This document shows, in pieces, positions 25,576-32,107 of a stretch of 39,714 nucleotides of DNA. The stretch's first letter is position 1; the number at the start of each line of letters is the position of its first letter. The notes below the pieces were generated by a model. That model saw only the letters and a list, made by a program, of their open reading frames with translations. It was not told the origin of the DNA and ran no database searches. This DNA is from an uncultured Oscillospiraceae bacterium. GTDB taxonomy: Bacteria > Bacillota > Clostridia > Oscillospirales > Oscillospiraceae. Where the stretch lies: positions 1 through 39,714 of the forward strand of contig CALWON010000012.1 in NCBI GenBank assembly GCA_944383165.1. Direction: 5' to 3'. The position numbers and the translations under genes are program-made.

Positions 25576-26174
25576 CTGCTCAACCTCTTTTCTGCTTGTT
25601 CAGACAGTACATCCACTCCATACTGTAACAAAATTCGGTGCAGCCGTCCAATGGGCAGCCCTACCACATTGAAGTAATCTCCCTCAATTCCTGCCACAAA
25701 CAGAGCCCCATAGTTCTGTATGCCATAGCTGCCTGCCTTATCCATTGGTTCCCCTGTGGCAATGTATTGGTCAATCTCCTGTTCAGTAAGAGCATAAAAC
25801 CGCACTTTGGTTTTCTCGCTCTGTGTAGTAATCAAACCATTTTGGCACACGGTAATCCCTGTGTAAACTGTGTGTTCCCGTCCAGAGAGACATTGCAGCA
25901 TCTCTTTTGCCATCTGCTCATTCTGTGGCTTCCCCAACACCTGCCCATCAATGGAAACGACAGTATCTGCGGCAATGATAAGATGTTCCTCCCCTCGTTT
26001 TTGCACAATTTCCTGTGCCTTTTGCAGGGAGAGCTGTTCCACAAGCTGTCTGGGAGACAGGGTTGCATCCATTTTTTCTTCTCCCTGTGCAGGGCAGATT
26101 TCAAATTCTGTCAGTCCCATCTGCATCAGCAATTCTCGCCGTCTGGGGGACTGAGAAGCTAATATAATTGCCAT
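25572..26174 (-). CDS. maf: Maf family nucleoside triphosphate pyrophosphatase
   Basis: This 200-aa house-cleaning enzyme cuts non-canonical or modified nucleoside triphosphates to monophosphates and pyrophosphate. Motifs seen are the N-terminal ILASQSPRRRELL phosphate loop, the AADTVVSIDGQVLGKP block with the catalytic aspartate, GREHTVYTG, and GEPMDKAGSYGIQNYG with a late FNVVGLPIGRL. Proteins with the IDG and GEP motifs usually prefer dTTP/UTP-type substrates (YhdE group), though sequence alone does not settle this. GAGGTG lies 8 bases before the ATG. It overlaps mreC by 4 bases, a common Firmicute arrangement. Confidence 0.95.
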   Translation of the reverse strand: MAIILASQSPRRRELLMQMGLTEFEICPAQGEEKMDATLSPRQLVEQLSLQKAQEIVQKRGEEHLIIAADTVVSIDGQVLGKPQNEQMAKEMLQCLSGREHTVYTGITVCQNGLITTQSEKTKVRFYALTEQEIDQYIATGEPMDKAGSYGIQNYGALFVAGIEGDYFNVVGLPIGRLHRILLQYGVDVLSEQAEKRLSR

Positions 26175-26196
26175 TGAAACACCTCAAACAAACCGT

Positions 26197-26646
26197 TCAC
26201 ATACCAGTGGAACCAAAGCCACCTGCACCTCTGGTGGTGTCATCCAATTCCTCCACCATCTGAATCTGTGCCTGTATGACAGGTGTAATCATCAACTGGG
26301 CAATACGGTCTGCTGGCTGGATGGTATATGCCACATCACTGGAATTTTGCAGCCCCACCAACAGCTCTCCACGGTAGTCACTATCAATTACACCCACACA
26401 GTTGGCAGGAGCAATTCCATGCTTGACCCCCAGACCACTGCGTGCAAAAATCAACGCTACATAGTCTGCACTGGGCAATGCAATGGCAATCCCAGTTGGA
26501 ATCACTGCCCTGCCACCAGCTGGAATGGTCACTGCTTCCTCTATACAGGCATGCAAATCCATCGCTGCTGCACCGCCAGTTGCATAAAATGGGGTTGGAA
26601 TTTCTGTCCCGATTTTTGGGGACAATGCTTTTATTTTCAAATCCAT
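26197..26646 (-). CDS. dut: dUTP diphosphatase
   Basis: This 149-aa trimeric enzyme turns dUTP into dUMP, keeping uracil out of DNA and feeding dTMP synthesis. All five family motifs are present: AAAMDLHA (motif 1; the usual AG before the second residue is replaced by AA), ARSGLGVKHGI (2), GVIDSDYRGE with the catalytic Asp (3), RIAQLMI (4) and RGAGGFGSTG at the C-terminus (5). The length is normal. The ribosome site AAAGGAAG lies 11 bases before the ATG. It lies 18 bases after the U32 gene and 22 bases before maf, so both dNTP-cleaning enzymes are made together. Confidence 0.96.
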   Translation of the reverse strand: MDLKIKALSPKIGTEIPTPFYATGGAAAMDLHACIEEAVTIPAGGRAVIPTGIAIALPSADYVALIFARSGLGVKHGIAPANCVGVIDSDYRGELLVGLQNSSDVAYTIQPADRIAQLMITPVIQAQIQMVEELDDTTRGAGGFGSTGM

Positions 26647-26664
26647 AAGTGTTACTTCTTCCTT

Positions 26665-28749
26665 TTATTCCACATCTCTGTAGTATAGTCCACGTGTCAC
26701 TTCTCCGGGCTTATATCGACCATGACCCTGGTACCGCTCCAAAACCTTCACACATTCCTCTGGTGTCTCAGTGGTGAACATCAATCTGGCTGCCCATAGC
26801 CCGATTTTCTGAAAATCCCCCATCTTATCTGCCAGAAACAGCGTTTTCCCATTTAGGATCTCATTTCTGCATCCATAAGCTTTTTGCACAGGAAAGGTCT
26901 CCCCTTTGCGGTCAATCAGGCGCTGTTTCCCATTGCAGCTATGTTCCCCTGTATGGTTGTGAATGATACAATTTTCTGTAATCATCAATGGCAAGTGCCC
27001 ATATACAATGGCTTCCACTGGGATACCCTTAGACAAATCCCGAATCTGGGCAAATTTCAGCTCAAAGGATGCAGTTGCACTGACCAGACCCATCCGCTTC
27101 AGTTCCTTCAATGTCTGGCTGTTGTAAATGCCCAGCCCATAGTCTCCCCGTATTTGAAATCCAGCCTCCATGCCGTGCCGCACTGCATCCAGTGTCCCAG
27201 CTACTGCCTGTTTCACGCCTGCCCGTTGCACCACTTCCATCTGGCTTTTCAGTTGTGGCAGTTCCCGATCCCAGCAAATACGAGGCAGTATGGCAGCTAC
27301 CTCCACACCTGCCTCATGGCAACGTTGGATCGTTTCTGGGCAGGCTGCCCCCTCCTCCACTGGAAGGTAGAGCATCGCCGGTTTACGCTGCACCAGTTCT
27401 TCTGTTACCTGCTCCGCACAGTGGACAGATACAATCCACTCCGGCGGTGTCTGTGGATTTTCATAGCGCACCCCAGCATGGAATTCCTCCGATGTACGTT
27501 TGGGTAGGGCAATCCTTTGGTTGCTCAGCTCCTCTAATACCTGACGGCGCAAGGCATTGAGAGCAGAAAGGGGCAGGGAAAGCCCATCCTCTACCTGGAC
27601 CGTACACTTTTCACACAGATAGGGGGTTCCACCTGTGCGCGTCAGCTGTCCCTCTACCTTTTCTCTGGTCAGTGGAACATTCACTGCACGTTCTGGTATG
27701 GGACCATCTACCGTAGCCACATGCCCTAAAATATCCTCAACTGCCACCTGTGCAGGTACCCCTGCACGAATCCTGGCATACATACGCACAGGTTCCTTGC
27801 GGTTTTCTCCGCTCTCATAGGTGGTCCTTGCCTGTGCATACAGTTCAAATGGTGGCTGTTCCTCCTGCCGGGTCCCAAACATATCCTTCCCATGTTCATC
27901 CAGGTAATAACCCTGTGTAAATCCCTGACGGGAGAAGACCGCCTCCAACTGCTGCTCCTCCTCTGGTGTGGGCAAGCGGTCTTCCCGCAGAACCCGTGCA
28001 TAAATCCCTGTTACAATTGCCACATACTCTGGTCGCTTCATGCGTCCTTCCAGCTTCAGACAGGATACCCCCATCTTCTCTAGCTCCCGTAAGTGGCGAA
28101 TCAATGACATATCTTTCAGTGACAGAGGAAACTCATTTGCCTTGTTCCCCCATCCATATTTCAGTCTGCATGGCTGGGCACACAGCCCACGGTTGCCGCT
28201 GCGCCCTCCAATCACAGAGGAAAAGTAGCACTGCCCTGAATAACACATACAAAGGGCCCCATGTGCAAATGTTTCAATCTCAATGGGGCTTTTTGCACAA
28301 ATCCCTTCAATCTGGTCTCTGCTCAGTTCTCTGGACAGCACCACCCTGGTCATACCCAGATCTGCACATTGTTTCACACCATCCAGAGAATGGACCGTCA
28401 TCTGTGTGGAGCCATGGATGTGGAGTTGGGGTGCCACCTGTCTGAGCATACGGACCACACCCAAATCCTGAACAATCACTGCATCCACACCCATTTCATT
28501 GACCTGCTGTGCCACCTTGGCTGCACTTGGCAATTCCCGATCAGTCAGTAATGTATTGAGTGTCAAAAAGACCTTTGCTCCCCGCAAATGACAGTAACGA
28601 ACTGCCTGAGCCACTTCATCCTGTGTAAAATTTTTTGCATTACGGCGGGCGTTAAAATCGCCGTAGCCCAGATAGACGGCATCTGCACCGTTTTGGACTG
28701 CGGCGACAACTGACTCCATAGAGCCAGCAGGAGCAAGTAGCTCCAACAT
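26665..28749 (-). CDS. U32 family peptidase / RNA hydroxylation-type protein with DUF3656
   Basis: This 694-aa protein opens with LLAPAGS and a TIM-barrel-like U32 domain. The U32 signature lies at about residues 159-178 (ETFAHGALCMCYSGQC), then GGRSGNRGLCAQPCR. Cysteines 167, 174, 190 and 194 match the Fe-S ligands of the family. A second half (about 380 onward) carries the DUF3656-like region and a further C-terminal U32 piece (YGHLPLMITENC, PVQKAYGCRNEI). Members studied in other bacteria hydroxylate tRNA or 23S rRNA (TrhP, RlhA) rather than cut protein, so the peptidase label may be historical. The GGGGG site is 8 bases before ATG. It lies just after zapA, as in many Clostridia. Confidence 0.93.
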   Translation of the reverse strand: MLELLAPAGSMESVVAAVQNGADAVYLGYGDFNARRNAKNFTQDEVAQAVRYCHLRGAKVFLTLNTLLTDRELPSAAKVAQQVNEMGVDAVIVQDLGVVRMLRQVAPQLHIHGSTQMTVHSLDGVKQCADLGMTRVVLSRELSRDQIEGICAKSPIEIETFAHGALCMCYSGQCYFSSVIGGRSGNRGLCAQPCRLKYGWGNKANEFPLSLKDMSLIRHLRELEKMGVSCLKLEGRMKRPEYVAIVTGIYARVLREDRLPTPEEEQQLEAVFSRQGFTQGYYLDEHGKDMFGTRQEEQPPFELYAQARTTYESGENRKEPVRMYARIRAGVPAQVAVEDILGHVATVDGPIPERAVNVPLTREKVEGQLTRTGGTPYLCEKCTVQVEDGLSLPLSALNALRRQVLEELSNQRIALPKRTSEEFHAGVRYENPQTPPEWIVSVHCAEQVTEELVQRKPAMLYLPVEEGAACPETIQRCHEAGVEVAAILPRICWDRELPQLKSQMEVVQRAGVKQAVAGTLDAVRHGMEAGFQIRGDYGLGIYNSQTLKELKRMGLVSATASFELKFAQIRDLSKGIPVEAIVYGHLPLMITENCIIHNHTGEHSCNGKQRLIDRKGETFPVQKAYGCRNEILNGKTLFLADKMGDFQKIGLWAARLMFTTETPEECVKVLERYQGHGRYKPGEVTRGLYYRDVE

Positions 28750-28771
28750 GGTTCCATCCCCCTTTTGTCTC

Positions 28772-28794
28772 CCATATCCCCTTGGGGATTATGG
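28772..28794 (-). repeat. Short hairpin between zapA and the U32 gene
   Basis: CCAT-A-ATCCC and GGGAT-ATGG pair on the minus strand across a CAAG loop. No T run follows, so it looks like an mRNA processing or pausing hairpin within the operon rather than a full terminator. Confidence 0.45.
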
Positions 28795-28802
28795 AAACTT
28801 CT

Positions 28803-29111
28803 TTATTTTTGCTCTTTAAACATCTCCCGCTTTGCCTCGGACAGTTCCATTTTCAGCTTTGCATTTTCGTCCAATCCATTTTTGATCTGTTTTCTCAGGT
28901 TTTCCCCTGTCTCAAGTTCCCGGAAATATTGGTCCGCTATATTCATCGCTGCCAACACAGCGGCATCGGCCTTACTCAAACGGGAGCCATTCATCACTTC
29001 CCGTACCTGATTATCTACAAAAATGGCACAGCGATGGACATAGGACTCATCTTCATCCGCCACCATAGTGTACTCCTGACCTGCAATGGAAACGGTAATT
29101 TTATTTTTCAT
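28803..29111 (-). CDS. zapA: Cell division protein ZapA
   Basis: This 102-aa protein promotes bundling of FtsZ protofilaments at mid-cell. The N-terminal NKITVSIAGQEYTMVADEDESY beta region (in short form), the VNG-type turn, and LSKADAAVLAAMNIADQYF match ZapA, followed by a long C-terminal coiled coil (FRELETGENLRKQI..., KLKMELSEAKREM). The frame is open upstream, but GGAGGG 9 bases before ATG 29111 fixes the start at MKNKITVS. It is the first gene of the long minus-strand cluster, 53 bases before the U32 gene. Confidence 0.93.
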   Translation of the reverse strand: MKNKITVSIAGQEYTMVADEDESYVHRCAIFVDNQVREVMNGSRLSKADAAVLAAMNIADQYFRELETGENLRKQIKNGLDENAKLKMELSEAKREMFKEQK

Positions 29112-29186
29112 CTGGAATCCCTCCAATCTGCTTGTTCTAACATCTCTCATTGGATACCTGCTCTGCAACACCACAGCATTGAGTGT

Positions 29187-29214
29187 ATTATAGCACACTT
29201 ATCTCTATTTGAAA
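29187..29214 (-). promoter_or_regulatory. Promoter of the zapA-U32-dut-maf-mre cluster
   Basis: On the minus strand, TTTCAA (29209-29214) and TATAAT (29187-29192) are 16 bases apart, 76 bases before the zapA start. It diverges from the primosome promoter in the same 307-base gap; otherwise this gap is AT-rich with nothing more that I can support. Confidence 0.7.
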
Positions 29215-29331
29215 AACAAATTTACCATGAATTTTTTATGACAATCCCTATCTTTTTCACAAAATCCCCCCTTTCCGTTCCACTCCTTATAGTCTGTACC
29301 AATTCCAACCCGAACTTCTGTTCATTTCCTG

Positions 29332-29360
29332 TTTACGAAACGAAAATTTTGCGGTAGAAT
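29332..29360 (+). promoter_or_regulatory. Promoter of the DnaD-DnaC operon
   Basis: TTTACG (29332-29337) and TAGAAT (29355-29360) are separated by 17 bases. The -10 overlaps an in-frame ATG at 29359, so translation from that ATG is not possible from this promoter; this supports the start at 29419. Confidence 0.6.
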
Positions 29361-29418
29361 GGAAGCAAAAATAGTGGTACCTTCCCACCCGTTTTACCAA
29401 AAGGAGGAGCTTTCTTTT

Positions 29419-30375
29419 ATGGCTCAACTGTTGCTGCCAGGCAGCATTCTCTCTATGACCAATCAGGCAGCAGATCGCTTAATCAAGTTAGACCATGGTG
29501 ATGCTGCATTGCTCTACCTCTATCTACTGCGCCAGGGAAATCTGGATGGATTACGTTGGCCAGAGGAACGCAAACAGACTGCACTGCAAATTCTAAAGGA
29601 ACAGGGGCTTGCACCATCCACTTTGACACTGGAACCCAGTTTTGAACCTGTTGTACCACCAGAAGCACCACCCCCCGACTACTCCATTGCAGATATCACA
29701 CAGATTATGGAAGACCCCTCTGCAACCTTTCTTGCACTTACCGCAGAGGCGGAACGCCGTCTGGGTAAAAAAATGTCTTCCAATGATTTAAAGGTATTGT
29801 ATACTTTGTATGATTATCTCTCCCTGCCTCCTGAGGTGATTTGCCTGCTCATCAACTGGTGTATTGAAGAAATTGAACGAAAATATGGTAAGGGGCGACG
29901 CCCTACCCTATCTCAAATTCGCCGTGAGGGCTTTATTTGGGCAAAAAAGAATATTGATACTATAGAAGCCGCAGAACATCACCTGCAAACATTGATTCGC
30001 TTACAAAGTCGAGGAACCGAAGTTCTGCGTATTTTGGACATCCCACCCAGACCACTGGTGGAACAGGAAAAAAATTTTATTGCCAGCTGGGATGCTATGG
30101 GATTTGACGATGAAATGCTGCGGACTGCCTATGAACGCACCATTATGAAAAAACAGGCGATGGATTGGCGGTATATGAATGCCATTTTACGTCGCTGGCA
30201 TGAAAAGGGGCTTCATACACTGGCTGCTGTGGAAGCCAACGACAAGCTAACTCGCACTACTTACTCCACCACCCCACAACAAAACAGAGCACTTCCACAG
30301 CAATCCCCACAGGCTGCCGATGATATGGCTCGTATACGGCGCATGATGGAACAGTTTAAAAAGATGGAGGAATAA
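29419..30375 (+). CDS. DnaD domain-containing replication initiation protein
   Basis: This 318-residue protein has a short N-terminal winged-helix-like part (MTNQAADRLIKLDHGDAALLYLYLLRQ, short form), a proline-rich hinge (PPEAPPPDY), then two DnaD-type helical domains. The first (about 110-195) contains LLINWCIEEIERKYGK; the second (about 205-285) ends in the DNA-binding MDWRYMNAILRRWHEKG motif. DnaD-like proteins open DNA and recruit the helicase loader in Firmicutes. ATG 29419 is preferred because AAGGAGGAGC lies 8-9 bases upstream, while the ATG at 29359 falls in the promoter. The DnaC-like gene follows after 3 bases, matching that role. Confidence 0.92.
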   Translation: MAQLLLPGSILSMTNQAADRLIKLDHGDAALLYLYLLRQGNLDGLRWPEERKQTALQILKEQGLAPSTLTLEPSFEPVVPPEAPPPDYSIADITQIMEDPSATFLALTAEAERRLGKKMSSNDLKVLYTLYDYLSLPPEVICLLINWCIEEIERKYGKGRRPTLSQIRREGFIWAKKNIDTIEAAEHHLQTLIRLQSRGTEVLRILDIPPRPLVEQEKNFIASWDAMGFDDEMLRTAYERTIMKKQAMDWRYMNAILRRWHEKGLHTLAAVEANDKLTRTTYSTTPQQNRALPQQSPQAADDMARIRRMMEQFKKMEE

Positions 30376-30378
30376 TCT

Positions 30379-31383
30379 ATGTCCTATGACCAGACCATTC
30401 TATACCGTGCCACAGCACGTCTGGATGCCAAACGCCGGGAGCGCAATGCCCAGCGTGAAGCACTGCGCCAGCAAATTTATCAAAAAGACCCCCGTGTCAA
30501 AGCACTGGACCGCCAACTCCAGGCTACCATGTCCAACCTGATTGCCAACTGCCTGCGCCAAGGGGAAAAGGCTGGAGATGCAGTGCGTGCCGTGCGTGAG
30601 CGTAACCTCAGTTTGCAGCAGGAACGTGCCAAATTGTTGCATGCTTTGGGACTGTCTGCTGACTGTCTGGACACAAAGGTAGAATGTTCCCTATGTGGTG
30701 ACACCGGCTGGATTGGAAACAAAATGTGTAGCTGTCTGCGTGCTCTGTGTCAGGAGGAGCAAATCCAAGATTTATCCAAGCTTTTGAATTTGGGGGAGCA
30801 ATCTTTTGCATCCTTTCAACTGGACTATTACAGCCGGACTGTGGACCCAGCCCATAACATATCTCCTCGTGAAAATATGGAGTTTGTCTACGATACCTGT
30901 CAAAACTATGCTTTGAACTTTGGTCGTTTCCCTATACAAAACCTGTTTTTGTTTGGAGCACCTGGTTTAGGAAAGACCTTTCTTTCTGCCTGTATTGCAC
31001 GCACTGTGTCTGACCAGGGCTTTTCTGTGGTTTATGACACTGCCACAAATATTTTCAACCAGTTTGAAACCAAAAAATTTCAGCGTGATGGCGGAGAAGT
31101 ACAGCTCGCCTTGGATGAAACCAGACGATATCACAACTGTGACTTGCTGATTTTGGACGACTTGGGCACAGAAATGACCAACCAATTTGTACAGCACACC
31201 CTGTATGACCTACTCAACAGCCGCCTTGTGGCAAAAAAGTGTACTGTCATCTCCTCCAATCTGACCATTGAAGAAACTGCCCAGCGGTATTCCCCTCAAA
31301 TTGCATCCCGTTTGTCGGGAGAATACTATATCCTGCAATTCTTTGGGGAAGACATTCGGCGATTGAAAAAACAAAATTTTTGA
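30379..31383 (+). CDS. DnaC/DnaI-like helicase loader ATPase
   Basis: This 334-aa AAA+ protein would load the replicative helicase at origins or stalled forks. Its N-terminus is helical and basic; a zinc-finger-like C-x2-C...C-x-C group follows at residues 103, 106, 117 and 119 (CSLCGDTG, MCSCL), as in DnaI. The ATPase domain has Walker A GAPGLGKT (193-200), Walker B LLILDDLG (around D260-D261), a sensor I ISSN, and an arginine-finger region SPQIASRLSG near 305-313. It starts 3 bases after the DnaD-like gene and ends in a strong terminator, so the two form a closed operon. Confidence 0.94.
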   Translation: MSYDQTILYRATARLDAKRRERNAQREALRQQIYQKDPRVKALDRQLQATMSNLIANCLRQGEKAGDAVRAVRERNLSLQQERAKLLHALGLSADCLDTKVECSLCGDTGWIGNKMCSCLRALCQEEQIQDLSKLLNLGEQSFASFQLDYYSRTVDPAHNISPRENMEFVYDTCQNYALNFGRFPIQNLFLFGAPGLGKTFLSACIARTVSDQGFSVVYDTATNIFNQFETKKFQRDGGEVQLALDETRRYHNCDLLILDDLGTEMTNQFVQHTLYDLLNSRLVAKKCTVISSNLTIEETAQRYSPQIASRLSGEYYILQFFGEDIRRLKKQNF

Positions 31384-31393
31384 TTCTGTCTCT

Positions 31394-31423
31394 ATCGCAG
31401 CCCATTGAGGCTGCGATTGTTTT
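31394..31423 (+). terminator. Terminator of the DnaD-DnaC operon
   Basis: ATCGCAGCC (31394-31402) and GGCTGCGAT (31409-31417) pair perfectly with a 6-base loop and are followed by TGTTTT. Confidence 0.9.
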
Positions 31424-31437
31424 GCCCTATATAATCT

Positions 31438-31482
31438 ACATTTGTATAGTATCTTGACATTTGTAGTCAAACGTAGTATGCT
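31438..31482 (+). promoter_or_regulatory. Promoter and likely operator of the TetR-MMPL-GLUG operon
   Basis: TTGACA (31454-31459) and TATGCT (31477-31482) are 17 bases apart. The -35 begins an inverted repeat, TTGAC-N7-GTCAA (31454-31470), and ACATTTGTA occurs twice, at 31438-31446 and 31457-31465. A repressor bound there would cover the -35, which fits self-repression by the TetR gene just downstream. Confidence 0.7.
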
Positions 31483-31511
31483 GTTCCACACAACGGAAGG
31501 AGGTTGTTTTT

Positions 31512-32102
31512 GTGAATGAATCCGAAAGCCATCTGGATCTACGACAACGGAAAACACGGAAACTGTTGGTAGATGCCCTCATCTCCCTCTTACAGCAGAA
31601 ACCTTTTTCACAACTGTCTGTTACGGATATCTGTCAAACTGCAATGGTGCACCGCACCACCTTTTATGCCCATTTTTCCGACAAACAGGAATTACTTCAC
31701 TACATGCTCCATCAGCTGGAGCAGGAGTGTATTGACACCTGTCTGCCTCAGGGTACCATTACCAACCCACGGGAATATTTTTTGATTGCAACGGAACGGG
31801 TATTGGATTTCCTGTCCGCACGCCGTACTTTATACAAAGCCTGTGTAGACAGTGGTGCCAGTACAGCGGCACATATGTTGGAGGATTATGCTGCACAGGA
31901 ACTCTGTCAACGGATTTCTCAACCCCAATTTCAAAAAACAGTGCCCCATATCCATCCAGAGATTGCAGCCAGATTCTATGCTGGTGCTATGTTATCCCTG
32001 ATTCGCTGGTGGTTAAGTAGTGATGTCCCTGTAACCAAAGAATTGTTGTTACAAAACTTTTCCTACTTCCTCCCATCCTATGAAACCCAAAGGGAGGGAT
32101 GA
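31512..32102 (+). CDS. TetR/AcrR family transcriptional regulator
   Basis: This 196-aa repressor-type protein has an N-terminal helix-turn-helix (about 10-57: RQRKTRKLLVDALISLL, then LSVTDICQTAMVHRTTFYAHFSDKQELL, parts only). The C-terminal ligand domain is of the TetR_C type with YKACVDSG and AGAMLSLIRWWLSS, as in the Clostridial DhaS-like group. The start is GTG 31512, eight bases after AAGGAGG; there is no in-frame ATG nearby. It is first in the operon, and its stop codon sits directly before the transporter start, so the likely target is its own operon. The inducer is unknown, presumably a lipophilic substrate of the transporter. Confidence 0.92.
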   Translation: MNESESHLDLRQRKTRKLLVDALISLLQQKPFSQLSVTDICQTAMVHRTTFYAHFSDKQELLHYMLHQLEQECIDTCLPQGTITNPREYFLIATERVLDFLSARRTLYKACVDSGASTAAHMLEDYAAQELCQRISQPQFQKTVPHIHPEIAARFYAGAMLSLIRWWLSSDVPVTKELLLQNFSYFLPSYETQREG

Positions 32103-32107
32103 TTAGA

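Noticed and set aside
29359..29418. An N-terminal extension of the DnaD-like protein starting at 29359
   Set aside because: The ATG lies in the -10 box of the likely promoter and lacks a ribosome site; AAGGAGGAGC supports the start at 29419.
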